Assembly (NCBI GenBank): GCA_038380795.1
Contig: CM076259.1
Location: forward strand, 100,427,739-100,491,738
DNA: 64,000 bases
Direction of reading: 5' to 3'
Origin: Pyrocephalus nanus
Lineage: Eukaryota; Chordata; Aves; Passeriformes; Tyrannidae
The number at the start of each line of letters is the position of its first letter. Within the stretch, counting starts at the first letter, position 1. Of this stretch, positions 9,790-29,945 are shown in pieces. The notes below the pieces were generated by a model. That model made no database searches. It had not been told where the DNA came from and was given only the letters and a program-made list of their open reading frames with translations. The translations under genes and the position numbers were made by a program.

Positions 9790-12700
9790 TTTGGTTTGCT
9801 CTTTGAATAGTTTTTCAGGTTCGCTAAGTGGCACTGGGCTATTCTGGGTATCGTATGTCATCTATTTTAAACCCTTCAGGACCTGCTGTTCCTCACTTAC
9901 CAAAAATACAGTCTGATTTTATTTGGTAGAGGCTATTTGATACTAAATAACAATACCAAGGATAAAATACTTTGAACATCTCTGCATACAAGGAAAAAAC
10001 AGCAACACCTTTCCAAACCCACATAAATGAGCATAAATTTTCAGACAGATGCTCTTCATACCACCTGAAAGCCTGAACATCTACCTTAGATTAATTCTTT
10101 GATGTAGCATTTCCATTTACAAGACTGCATAGGTAAAGTTGCAGAAACTATTCAGAAATTCTGCAAAATGAATGCTTTTCTGTGTTTCCCATCTTGATAA
10201 CAGGCCTTGCTGGTATTCAGACACAGAACAAAGGCAAACATGTCAAAGAAAAGCATTATCATGAAATAATTTGAAATAAACCCACATATTTCCAAAGCCA
10301 GGGCTAAGAAGTCGAAGTTACTGTTGGAGGAGAAAAATACATTGAAATTGTGTGATAAGAAACACATGATAACATACTGGTATTTTCCATCACTCAGGGA
10401 TAAAGAATGGTGTCCTCTGGTATCTCTTGCAAACAGAATCTTACTGTTTTGAAAAAAATTGAAATATTTTTATGTTATCCATCATCGATTCAAAGGTACA
10501 ATATTTGAAACCAAAGAAGATGCACCCTTTCTTTAACTGCCCTTTTTACTTTCTGAAGGCACATGGCTTCCACAGAGAACAAAGTATTTTTTCTGCATGT
10601 AACTAATTCAATCTATGTAGAATACACACCTCTTTTTCTTTTAAACTTTTATTGATTCCTACTTTCCTACATGCACCATAGGAGATTTCTTTCTTTCGAT
10701 GAATTCCCTCCTTGCCCAGGTACTCTTTCTCTTCAATTTATACACCTGTCAAAGAAAAGGGCAGAATGACTCTCCTCTCTTGGAGATCCCAAAGAAATAG
10801 TGGATTTGCAGAAGGAAATTTTACAGTGAATTATTTCCCTGGACACTGTAGAGGTAACTTCTTTTGGTTTGTAGCAATACAGCTGCCTTAGTACCTTAGT
10901 GAAATTCCAGTAATACCAGCAAAGAGCTCTTCAGGTGCTCTAAAAAACCATGAGGAAGTTTGACCACTTGAAAGCAGTCACAGGAACATGACTCTTTCAG
11001 AAGGACAAACTCTATTTGTGTAACAGCAAAATTAACCTCCTGGCTTCAGAACAAGACAACTAAAGATTGTTAGTTAAATTATGGAATGAGTAATTTGAGA
11101 AAAGCTTGTGTAATCTCTTAATCTGTTCTTAGCGTACAAGAGCAATAAAAAAAATTGCTGTGGTGGATTAAAAAGAAAATCATCAGTGGGAAGATGGCTG
11201 AACAGCACATGGAAACAATACTGGTAAAGGTGGTAGTCAGGTAACCATTGCAAGATCAGGAGTGATCACTCGGAAATGTGTGAAGAGAGAGGTGAGCCAC
11301 ATAATGTAGGCATGAGAACAGGTAGAACACAAGCGAACAGCGATGACAGTGCAGAAACAGGATTCTCATAGTTCCTCCCTTGCTCTTTGGAGAATGAGCT
11401 GGATTATAAAACTCCATTGTGACTTGAGTGAACAAGTCAGCCCTTCATAGATAAAACACACCTCATTGAGAACTTCTGCAAGATGCCCAAACTACTCCAT
11501 GAACCACCCTTGCTTACAACTAGGATTAATTGGTAAATCAAAATATCAAGAAAATGTATTAATTTTTCAATAAAATTGTCATGAGAAAGTGAATGAACAG
11601 AAGTAGTTTAGCTAGATAATCCAAAGAACTGAAAAGATAATGTTTATATATCCTTAGTTTACAAACATGCAAGGAATGAGAACAAAAGATAAGGCAATCC
11701 AGCTTAGAAGACAACTCATTTTCATTTTGGTTGACTGTAACTTTATCCAACAGGGAGAAATGTCAGATATGACCTGAAGAATTTAGCAAGGAAATAAAAA
11801 TTGGAGGGATCCTCATCTCAAAAAAATTAAAAATGGTATTAGTCTATTCTTATGCTAGACAATCTTTGAATTACAGCATATACATTCAAAGTAAGACAAC
11901 TGGGGAAAAAGAGGAGACAGAAACAGCCTGTCTTGAACAGAAGAGATTAGAACAAAGACATCTGTACAGAGAGCTGAGATACTTGTTTTCTATCAGTTTG
12001 GTCTAATAAATGTCACTACTTCCTATACAAGCCTTGCCTCATTTGCATCCCTAGGTCAGCACACTTTAAACACACCTGCTTTAGAAAAGGGATGTGTACA
12101 GGGACTCATTGGTCCCTCTTAAGCTTATGTGAGGTTCATCTCACCTATCTGCCACCCACCATACCACGTAAGGTCTGGTTATTAAAACTCCTGCTGCTGC
12201 CTGAGCAGCAAGACAGCAGATTCCAGCAGGCAGTTAATTTTCCCCATCTGCCTCCAACACCTGTGTTGGCCAGGAATGCATCAGTCCCTCCTGCTTAAAC
12301 AATGAACTTAAAGAACTAGGATTTTCTAGACAACCATTTATGCACAGTTAAAGTTTGATGAATCCCTCACAAATATCATCATATTATGACAGTGTTGAAG
12401 CAAGTCAGAACCTGAAAATAACCCAATCTACCTGCTAGGTTTACAAGAAAAATGCATAATTTTTGTAAAATGGTAAATTAGATGCATAACCATATCCTGC
12501 CTTTAGTTTTGTTCCCTTAAAAAATATCCACCTTTTATCTGACTATGTCAATGCTCAAGCAATTAGGAAAAACTACAGAAGTGAATGCACTATGCATGTC
12601 ATGATGCACAGCAAATATCCTGAGAGTAGTTTAATGACAGCAACTCAAATACTAAAAATATCTAAATATTTTTTTAATTCAAAAAGACCCATAAAACCAT

Positions 12701-15648
12701 GTTGAGATTTATTCTTGTAACTATTTATATAAAGTCTGTATTTTACTGAAGCATCAGAAAGATCTACTTTTACAACTATTTTTTAAAAGCCTATACATGT
12801 ATTGAAAATAAAGGACTAGTGAAGAGAAATAAATATCAAAAGGGAAAAAAAATGTTTATTTCAAAAAGATGCAGATCTGTGCACATCCACTAAAATGCAA
12901 TCTGAAAGGCTAATCTTATATTCATACTTAACTAGAGGCTTGTTCTGGTTTAACATACAATCTTCATTATCAACACTGTCCGCACCTTAATTCACAGTGT
13001 CTACATATAATGTATTGGAAACACCATTTCTCCTTGTGCCTGGGGGATGGAATTTCATTGCAGATTTTGGGGGACCCTCTATACAGGTGGTTTTTGGGTG
13101 TTCCCTCCACCTACACCCCAGAGGCTCTATTCTGTGCAAGACATTACTTAATACCACTCTCTCTTTGGTAACATCTCCCTATAATTTCACAATGATCACC
13201 TTACCTACAGCACAACTGAAACATTTTAGATTTTTTTTTTAGTTATTTTATAAATTTCTAACTACACTCATTTTCCCAGTTATTTTTCTTAGTGCTGTGA
13301 TTATTTTATTTAACTTTTTCCATGTCATCCACTGATTTTTTTAAAACTGTAAAAAGGGTTCAGAGACATCACCCCTTACTCCACTGCACAAGGCCAGTAA
13401 ATGAATCATTCCTGCACAGAGTTCTGCATAATACAAGCGGTGTTAATTGAGAAACAGCATATTTGTGGTCAAACCAGTTATGGATTAAGTTTTTATGGCA
13501 GCTTGTACAGAATGTTTTTTAATAATCACCTTTTTATAAGAACTCCAACCACCAGTGATGGGAAGCAGCAACATGGTGTGTATTCCTGTACTATCTAATT
13601 CTGTGTTCCCACATATTAATGAAATGTATCCACTCTTTATGGAAAGGTTAATAAAATTCGAGATAAACTTTACACTGGGCTTGTAAACAAGACTATAACA
13701 AGGTTTTATTATGTTATTCATAAGTACACAATGTTCCACAAATGAAAAAGGTATTTTGAATAGGTTTTGACAATCCCTTTGTGTTTGTAGATGTTGCAGG
13801 AAACCAAGAAGAAATAAACCAGAATCAGCAAAATATTATTACAAATATATATAACATTTCCCTGGAGTGATAATTAGTATTTTCAAAAAGTTGTTAGAAA
13901 CTTTTTTTTGAATGTTTGGAAAAAGAAAAAAAAAAGGCAAAAAAAGAGTGACTTAGAAAAGTAAAATATTAGCTCAATTCCACCCATTTATCCTTGATCC
14001 ATATGGCACCATTTTAGTTGACCTCCACTTTTAATGTAGAGCTCAAAAAATTCAAATTGTAATACAACACACTGTACATGTTACACATCAAAGGCTAAAA
14101 ATTCTAGTAAAAGAAACTAGACTTTGTATATGGCATTTATTTTATATTACCTTTCTGTGTTCCACGAAAATATGTTCAATGAAATTATGTCTGTGTAGTT
14201 ACATCTCTATCCAAACAAGATGAAGTTGTGTTTTAAATACTACCCTTCTAGGGTTTGGAAATAGTATTTTCATATTGCACAGTGTTAATATTAATACAGT
14301 CTTACAGTGCACAATACTCAAGAGTCATAAAATTTAGTCATCAGTGATGCTTGGAAAATAAATGAACCCAGTGCATTAGACAAGGGGGAATTTTAGAGGT
14401 GGTTAACAGAAATGAGATGAATGCCTTCTCACACACTGGCACACTGTGCTGCCTCTTGTTCCAGGTATACATTGCTCAGAATCCTAACAATTGCAAGGAG
14501 CCACATTTTTTTTTTACCTCTCCATAAAAAACACCCACTTAAGGAATACCTTGCACTTAAGGGATACCTTCAAAAGATTCCTAAGATTCCACTTGCAGAA
14601 CCTGACAGACAGTGTCTCAGATGTTGTGTGAGTGAAATCACACACACTGAACACTGTCCCTCTCAGAGATTGACTGAAATGCCACTTTGGTCTTAAGGGG
14701 AAGAAAAAACAGAAAAGGGGAGGAAAAAACAAAACAGTGGGTGGGATGTGAGAGGGAGAGAGAGTGACCAAGCACAGCGGTGCTTGTTAAGCCCTTTACA
14801 GATTTCACTCTCTCTCACACATGTTACTTCACACTTTGGCACAGTCTGCTGGAAGAGTTTTCAGGCCTGAGATGTTTCTGAAGGCTGTATTATCTTTAAA
14901 TAATACTATTTCTTCACCTATGTACTGAAAAAAACCTGCTATAAGCTTTACATCACTTTCACACACATAAGTGAAGAAAACAAATTTAGCACCTCTGAAA
15001 ATATAAAAAAATCATTATGGAATTTTCATTTAGCAACAGGAGGATCAAATCTGACTAGGGAAGAACTTCAGAATAATAATTCTGTGCAGGCAAAAACTGT
15101 CACTGGGACACAACTACTAGAAATGTGTCTCTGAAATTTACATGGTAATGGGCTTTATGACTAATCCTAATTTCAAGTGCCATTTTCATCTGAGGAGAAA
15201 AAAAACTGTGTTTTGTTTGGTTTTAAGTTATTTTGAATTAAGTCTTACAATCAAGGTCACAGTAAATATCACAGATTAGCAGGGACTACTGTAAACTAAT
15301 AATGTTTGTGTTTTGCTTTCCCAAATACCACTAAAGTTTAAGTCACTTTCTGCAATATTCAGAAAAAATCTTGTGGTTTTGTTCCAAAGGCTTTTAACAC
15401 ATATAAAAACCCATGTTCTCCTCCCAGCTTTAAGTGCAAAGAGATGTCTATAAATTTGCATGAATTTGAAACTAAAAACAGCATCCTAAATTGAGGTAGC
15501 ACATTTAACCAACTTTCTTTCCAAGAACTTCAGAAAGAAACTGAAGAATTTTAAGAGTAAGATCTCTGTCCACAAGAATTAAAACCTTTAGTGACTGATG
15601 CATTCTTCCCTCTCCACTTGAGCATTTTGGGAGCTTGGAAGTTCTTCT
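9790..15648. other. Spacer between ASB11 and PIGA, including the PIGA 3' UTR
   Basis: AT-rich DNA of 5.9 kb. The rightmost part, to about 14.1 kb, is probably PIGA 3' untranslated region, and the leftmost part should hold the ASB11 5' UTR and promoter, for which I see no CpG island or clear TATA box. No other exon or repeat family is recognised. Confidence 0.6.
14136..14141 (-). other. Candidate PIGA polyadenylation signal
   Basis: AATAAA on the minus strand. It is the first such hexamer I find downstream of the PIGA stop and would give a 3' UTR of about 1.5 kb. GT-rich sequence (GATGTGTAAC, GTGTGTTGT) follows about 45-70 bases later, a little far for a downstream element. Confidence 0.35.
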
Positions 15649-21900
<6,252 letters not shown>

Positions 21901-23780
21901 GTCCCGAGTGATGGAAAAAAGTGAGCGTGCTGCAAAGGGGTGGAATTTCCTCACAGTTCCAATGGCTTTGCCCTGCCCTCAGTGGAGGAGCTCTTCTGGT
22001 GTGCTTCGGTTTGGCTCGATCGCAGCTGGAGCTCCAGAAGCGTTCTCGATTCTTCTGCCACAGGTGCTGGAAACTTGCTGTCTCTGAATAAACAAATACG
22101 GTTTTTACAGGCGGCCCAGGAGCTTAAATGCTGAGAAAGCATCTGAATTGTGTGACCTGTGCTCTGACACTCCGGGCTGGCATTGCTCGGTTGTGTGTTC
22201 CTGGTCTTCTCTGCCATCAGCCTCTCAAAGCTCCAGCACCCGCCTGACTGCTGCTGACTGGCAAGGAAGGGTGTTACCTCACCAGGCTGGGGTTGTTCAT
22301 GCCTCTCCTGTACGCTCCTCAAATTATGTTTGGCAGCTCCTTCCTCTTGCCAAGACTTCTGGTACAAATTTTGTCAGATTCAATTCTGTCATCACTCCTA
22401 TGCAAATATATGTGTCATGAGTGACAGAACAAGCTGACCTAGGCTGGAGTGCTGGCTGGATTCCTGGTTAGGTTGAAGCTTGGACAGACGTGGTTTGGAG
22501 GCACTGATCCCACAAAGAATTGAGGAGGAAATCAGGCACTTCATTCTAGGGACTGAAAGACATGAAAGATGCTCGTGTGTTGAATAAGAAAAACATTGCT
22601 TGTTGTTTGAATTTTTCTCAAATGTTCAGAAAGGCGGGACCAGTATTGGCAAGTCTGATTTCAACATCGGGTGCTGCTTTGGTGTGGCAAGAACCTGAAT
22701 TTCGGGATGAGAAGCTGAGTGTGAGGCCAGAAGAGGGGAAGCTTCTCACCAGCAGCACCAGGGAGTGAAAGAAGAAGACAGTGAGAAGCAAGGGGCCTTA
22801 GGGATCCCAGTTCTTAGAAGAAACTGTATCCTGAGTGTAAAGCAGTGGCCTTAAATTACATCTATGAAGAAAACGCCAAAAAAAATCAAATTAGTTCCTG
22901 GAGAAGGCAGTTCTCAGCTGCAGCACACCATGATGTAAACCCTGGTAAATGATGATGGTGACCTCCCTTGCTGTCAGGCTGCCTGAAGAATCAAGCTGTA
23001 CCAGTCACCAATTTTAGATGTCAGAAAAACAATGCTTATGGTTTTAACTATTAGGTAAATGTTGCGGATTTTTAGACGACTACTTTTTTGCACTTTCTAA
23101 AGAAGACGTAATTTTTTGTATGCGAGCTTAAAAATCCAAAGAGAAATCATAAATGGTATATGACACAGCAGCCCCTTTCTTCAGTGAGAGAAGTGGGATT
23201 TGATATGTTCCGTAAGCTGTTGCTGACCCACTTCTGTGCAAAGCCAGAATGCTGGCACTGACCTACAAAACCTGCAATAGGACAGGTCCACTTAATCTTA
23301 TAAATCTCTTTTTATGCCACAGCAGTTGTAATTTTTCATCCCTCCATATTTATCTGATATTTGGAGGGACTTGCCACTTTCCCAGCAGTTGGCCATGGGC
23401 ACCAAATGTCTTTCTGAAGGAGATTAGGTAAAGTACTGTGGCCAAGCCTTCGTGCCTTTAGCCTGGCATGTTGGCTCTGGTGGTCTGGCACCTGTGTTCT
23501 TCATTAAACGTCCAGTTGTACTTACTGTCATACCTGTCAGAGGTCCAATCAGTCCCCCTATATCAGCAGCTTTCTCTGGTTCTCATGTTCAAGGGACCTT
23601 GAAAAGCTGGGCTACCAAGGAGCCCAGGAGAAACCTTAATGGAAAGGAATCTTTTCCACTGCAAAGTTGGCAAAGGTGCTGCTAAATTTTCTCTCCATGG
23701 CTGGTTCACAAAGATAGGGTAACAGATTTTTCACTGTTTATGGTGTTGTGTTGTTTAGTAAAAATTTATCACAGATCCTG

Positions 23781-23799
23781 GACAGACTCAGAGTCTGTC
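23781..23799. repeat. 19 bp palindrome
   Basis: GACAGACTCAGAGTCTGTC has two perfect 9 base arms around a single A. Confidence 0.8.
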
Positions 23800-26700
23800 C
23801 TGCCCCGATCTGAGGTGGAGTTGATGTTGAAGGGACCAACAGCTGAAAAGAAAATCAGATTTTCTTACTTTCTAAATGCCTGTAGTCAATTTATTCACTC
23901 ATTTAAAGCACGTACAAGGTCAGAGTGAGACTGTGGAATATGTAAAGTAGAGAGTAAAGATGTTAAACCAGTGACAGCAGAGTAATTGCTGCTTCCAAGC
24001 CTGGTCCTTGAATGCTCTCTAAAGCATCCTCATAAATTGAATTAATGGAGAGAAAAGATGGAGGACACTTAAAGAGACTCCTGTGGCTTTGTTCTGGTAG
24101 CACATGCTGTCATTCCTCAAGGAGATCACTTCACTGTTCTTGAAAATGTATGAAAACTTTCTGCTGGTACTCTGTTATCACCTCCTGCTCAGCCTCCTCT
24201 CAGGCTGAATTTGCTGCTCTCATCCCGGAGTCTGGTGGATGATGTTGCTCCTACTGCACATCTGTATGGAGCAAAAACTGTCATTATTTGGTGAAGTGGC
24301 TTTACTATGTGTTATGAGCTGGTGTATTTATTCACACTTAATAAGCCTAAAGCATGCACATTTATTATTATCAAACATTAGTAATTGACAGAAACAAGCC
24401 ATCAGTTGTTCATGAAGTAGTTCAGAGCAGAGCTGTGAAGCAGTGCTGCTCTAGAGTCTGATGCCATGACAAGGGAGCTGTAGTGCTCCTGAAAAAGAAA
24501 TCTTGGGACGTGGAATCGTGGTGTGAGTGAGGAAGAAAGCAGTATTTTGAGTCTTTTTCCTGAAGAGAAAGGACAAACTAACTGTCCTTCCATTTGGTTT
24601 ACTTTTATAGGGTAAGGCTGGAGAGCCTGTCACCTCTCCTAAGATTCCTGCTTAGAAGGAGTGAGGGCCCAAGTGTCTACATCAGCGGTTGTTTTCTGGT
24701 GCTAGGAAATACCACTGGTATCTAACAGTTTTCTACAGAACATTAAAAAGGTTGGTTTTGCCTAGTTTCCACTGGGTACAGCCCCTCCTATTACCTGGCT
24801 GCAATACCACTCACAAAACAGGCAAGAGAAATCATGATTTTCTCATTCAAGTACCTGGATTTTCTTACAGTCTTTCTCCCCGTTCATGGAATTCCACAGA
24901 AGCTGGCTGAAATTACATGTTAATGTACTTATAAAATACAGGTTTCAAGCTGAAAGCTTAACAAACTGCAGTGTAGTCCATGAAGCAAATTATCATTAAA
25001 CACAAACTGGAAAAAAGGATTCTTTCTCTCTTTAATGCCAGAAAATAAGTTGTTTTTCCATTTTAAAGACACATCTCCCTTCCAAGCAGGTTGAAGTTCA
25101 TCTGTAGCACATGAATTTGCTAATAGAAGGGAGCAGTTGATTGGCAAGGCTGTGCCTGTTAGATCCCACATCTGTATGTAATCTGTGCCTCTCACACACG
25201 CCCCAAGGTCTGAATCACTTGGTCATCCGCTGTGTACTAAAATGCTGTTCCAGCCCAGAGCATTTTCTTCCCTCTCAAATCAGGGCAGTGAAGGTGGGGA
25301 AGAGCATGAGAGCTTGGGAGCAGTTAAAAGGTATATACCAGAAGTAGCGTCCAGTCCTCTGGGCTTACAAACAGGTTACATCGCTGACCTTGCCAGGACA
25401 GGATAGCTGCTCACAGTGCATTGACAGTTGCTGAGAATAATCCTCTTTTACACCACCTGCGCATAAATCATTCACCACTTCCATGCAGGAACCATTTGGG
25501 TATCTGAGGACTTGCTCCCAGAGTCTTTCCTGGCCCCAAGCTGGAGCAGTTGTTGCAAACAAAGCCTGGATCGTGTCTGTCTTCTACCTCCTGAGATGAG
25601 GCGGGGATCCAGCCTGAATACTCCTCAGAAAAGAGTCCTGGGTACACAGTGCAAAGTGATGGCTGCGCTCTCCCTGACATTTTAAGTCCATCAGGAGGAC
25701 TGATTGGTTTTGTATTGGCAGACCTGGGGGATATCTGTCCTGCAGCCAGCATACGAGCAGTATCAACTCTCTAACAAGCCTTCTGACTAATTTAACAGAA
25801 ACACAATTCCGCTTGTGTCTGATTTGTATCAAATCAGGTACAGTAACACACAGATCTGGTGTCAGTTATTATGAAGCCACAGCCTTTTGACCACACTAGA
25901 GTTGGTTTTACTTATTTTTTTTTTCCCCTCAGCTTTACTAGATTTTACTTCTGTTTAGCTGCAGATCTAAATTTCTGCAGTCTTGAGACCACATCGAAGT
26001 ACTTCAGCACTCAGGCATCAGCTGTATTAGAAGAGAAGACCTGTCCTAATGGTCTTCTCTTTGTACCTCTAAGACTGTACTTGACAAACTCTTTTAAAAA
26101 CTCCTGGGATTTTATTTTGAAGAGTTCTGCATTCTGTGAGTCTATACAAACAGAAGTTCCAGAACTGTCAACTGGGTTTCAGCATTAAAATGCTAACAAA
26201 ATGGGTTTAACTGAAAGTTCCGCAAGTGTAACAACTTGTTGGTGCAGGAAAAAAGGTGCGGTGACAACAGCAGATGGAGCTGTTGGAAACTAAAAATGTG
26301 TTTGTCCTGGTGGCAATGCAAAATATTCTCAGAGCATTGCTGTAGTACCTGCCTGCATTCAATAGTTTGGATTTAAAGAAAACTAAGCATGAACTATCCC
26401 ATATTTTGGTAGTTTGTATCCAGATTCAATCTGTAAAGCAAGAATAATAATTAAACTTTAAAATCCATTACATGAGACAAGAGTTTCTTTAAGTTGATAG
26501 TGTTATTGTAGTCTTGAATATCTACAGATAAAAACAAGGTAAGGTCTGTGGAGAAAACAGTAATTTTTATTTGACTGTTAAAACTGAGAAGACTCAGACA
26601 GACTTCCACGCATGCAAATTCTTCTTGAGGTTTGAAAGGGAAGCCACAGATTTCAAGCCTTGTGTAGGTTGGAAAGTACTACTCTGAGGTTAATTTAATT

Positions 26701-28156
26701 AATGTGGAGCAGAGCAAGGTGATAAGGTGATTGGACTCCAGGGAACAGGTAGAGAGACATGGGCATTCTTAGCTCTGTAGTTTTAAAATGGGATGCGCAG
26801 GTAAATGTTAGATCAGAGAGACCAGATGACTTTCAAATGATTTTCATTCTATGCCTTTGTAAGTGAACTGCAGGAAAATACTGCCATTTATTGAGGAGAC
26901 AATATCGTTAAGAAGTGTTGCATAGTTCTTGTGGGTGTGTTAACTCTTCCCTGGTGTTTCATCACATGTATTGGTGATTTTACTCTGAGTACTGAAGCTA
27001 AATAATCACTATGCAACTGTATTTGAGTGTTTAAATATATTCTGAACAGCTAATCCATTCATAGGGAGCAAGAAATGCTTTCCCAAGAAACAAATGTACA
27101 TGAGTGTGGGTAGACAGTGGGATCTGGGCTCAAGGGAAAGTTTTGGATAAATGCTTTGCCAGTGAGTCACCTCACAGAAACTTATGGGTTAGTCTGTGCA
27201 TCTTGCATCACAGTTTCAGCTGGACCTGTCATACTAAGCCACACATTAGAGATACAGTCTTCACCAATTATAATAGCACTTAGCATAGATAAGTGGAGCA
27301 AAAGACTAGGTGAAGTACTTCCTATTTTGTTAACTTATTTTCTTGATGCTTAATTTGTAATCACACTCAATAACTGCATACTTTTGTATAACTACTGTTG
27401 TAATTTTAAATAAATAGCATATGCTAGTGCAGACTAGAATTATATAATTGACTATTCAGTCATAAACATTTTAAAGTTAGCTTTAGATGTTTAAGAAGGG
27501 AAGCAGTTCATGCTGAATTATGGATCCTCAATGCTCTCAACCTGGAAGGACTTTTCACATTGAGTAGTATTGTAAAGTATGATAAAAGTGGAAACAAAGA
27601 AGGGTGTTAATGGGATAGAAGTAAAAACGCAGATCAAGCCCAGCCAAATCATTTTGTGTACTCATTTTACTTTATTGGCTAAAGGAGCAGTTTCCTTTTA
27701 TCTTAATTTAAAACAAGCTTTTTACCCCTGAGTTAAAAGTTTTTATTGAGGTTTTTGAGTAACTGCTGATGTAGGAGTTTGATACATAAAATGAATGGCA
27801 GTACACCACTTGTAACCCCTGACAAACAAACTTTGGGGTTTTTTTGACAAAGGCAGTAATAAATGGAACATAGATTCACTTGACCTGTAGTTCCAGAAAG
27901 ACCAATTCACTCCTCAAGTCCAGAATTAGAAGGTGACAACCTATTTGATACTTTAAAGTTGAAATGAATTTACCAGTTATTTAAAAATTACAAAGGAAAC
28001 TGGCAGCTGAACAAAACCACAATTTTGTTCTGGGTTTTCAAGATTTTCCTTTCTTTTTTTGTACACTACTATTAAGCAAAATAACTCTTGCTTTAAATGG
28101 CAGAAATCGTGGCTTACAGTGGTACAAGAAAACAAAAATAAACCCAAGCAGATTCA

Positions 28157-28175
28157 TTTTTTTTTTTTTTTTTTT
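28157..28175. repeat. T19 homopolymer
   Basis: An uninterrupted run of 19 T. On the minus strand it is an A tract, but no AATAAA precedes it and no gene-like sequence adjoins it, so there is no support for a processed pseudogene. Confidence 0.85.
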
Positions 28176-29865
28176 GCTGGAATAGAGAAAGGGCCCTTGC
28201 AAGTCAGCTGGAGTTGATGCCCAAAGGATGCATTTAGATTTACGTGTGTGCAGTGTATATGGGTATGACAGGATTTATATGTGCTGTCAACCTTCCTATG
28301 AATAATGCTTGCTATAAGCAATGTCACAGTACATGACCTGTGATGGCTTTTGAAGTGAATGATAGCAGTACTTTCAAGATGTGCTTGAATTTCATCAGTG
28401 TCACCAGCATTTGGTAAGATCACACATACCTCTGTCCTTCTGGAAGTCAAGTGCAATTTTTGCAAGTAGATGAACATTTCCTGACTTTTCAAAATGTAGT
28501 ATGCATATTTAGCTATTATTCTGATCCAGTTTCTTCCTTGCCCCCTTCCTGCAAAAAGCTCTTGCAAGTGAAAGCTAGTTACTCATAAAAACTGATGGTT
28601 TTAGAAACTTCATGTGTGTTTATTTAGAATTAACAATTATTATAAGTATCCTCATTTCTATTATACACGTAATACAAATATCACATTAAAGACATCCCTC
28701 ACTATATGGAAATTAAGACATACCAAAACAGGCAGTTTTAGCGTTATTCTTCTGGCTGTGAAATCTGTAAACCCTGTCCTTATGCTTAAAAAGCAAGTCA
28801 TGCCAATGCAGTAATAAAAGGCCTTTCCAACTTCAAAGTGAACGTTCCACTGCTCAATAACCTTCCCCCAAGAAAATCATTTAGTCATAGGTTAAGAGCT
28901 AATGACATCAGTCAAAAATCAGATCTGCTATGAATTTTGCATACCTTATCTAACTCTTCTGCATTTTTATATTAAGTACTTTATTTAATTCTGTTGTATC
29001 AATATGAAAGATAGCAAAAAACATTTCTATTTTAAAGTTCGTTGAATATTTTTAATGAAGAATCCAGTATTTTGTAAATAAAACACCATTATGAGCTTTT
29101 ATAAATCCACATCAAAATTCAATTGTCTGTTTGCATTTTCATCTCCACCCAGAGCCTCCTTTTAGTCCTGGTTTTCCACATAAATGATTTATGGCTGTGC
29201 CGTGGTGTTGACGTCCAGATCTTGTTGGGGCTGTGGTAGTGAAGACCATCACATGGTACTGGCATTCACAGCATTGTGCTTGAACTGCTGAGCTTTTCCA
29301 CATAGTATTTCAGTGAATGTTACAAATATGCAGTTACAAATATACTCCAGCTTTGGTAATTTTCTAATGATGTGGGAGAGTGGGGTGGAAAAGAGCTCTG
29401 CCCTGCAAAGCAGAGACTGGCACAGGGCCTTAGGAGCAGATGATCTGCTAGGGTGGGAATTCATTGTAAAAGAAATACACTGTAAGATGCCCGTAGGTTG
29501 TACCAGAGTTGACAACCCTATCTGAAACATAAAGAAGTACATTCATGAGGCTTCTGTAAATTAGGGCCAAGAACCCCTAAGGAACATGAAAATTATAAAC
29601 TTGGTAAAAATTTAAGTGTTTTGGCTGCTTAGATCAGTCTTGTTAGTGACTGCCACCACAAACAGTTCCTTTTCCATCTTCACAGTAAGCCTAAGACCTG
29701 TTCCGAATCCACAAGCTGTCTGGCACATTACTCCTGAAAAATGGAAATCCCTCACAAGTAGAAGAACATTTGGGGAGCTATACATGAAAATAACACTGAA
29801 TTTTATGTTGACCTTTGGGTGTGTTTTTTGTAATCACATTCTCTGTTGTTTGAGCATGTTTTTGT

Positions 29866-29945
29866 CTGTCCTGGTTTTGGCTGGGATAGAGTTAATATTC
29901 TGCTTAGTAGTTGATAATGTGCTGTGTTTTGTATTTAGTATGATG
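29866..29945 (+). mobile_element. Fragment of an avian ERVL-type LTR
   Basis: The block TGTCCTGGTTTTGGCTGGGA followed by TAGAGTTAATATTCTG and GCTGTGTTTTGTATTTAGTA closely resembles the start of a common avian ERVL-class LTR that I recognise from memory. Only about 80 bp are left and no target duplication is evident. Confidence 0.6.

Noticed and set aside
21951..22367. 138-codon minus-strand frame upstream of PIGA
   Set aside because: No recognisable domain or splice partner, and it overlaps plus-strand frames of similar length next to the CpG island. A PIGA 5' UTR or divergent transcript is possible, but a protein is not supported.
28154..28567. Processed pseudogene with a poly(A) tail on the minus strand
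   Set aside because: The A tract is real, but no AATAAA precedes it, there is no gene homology and no target duplication could be seen.
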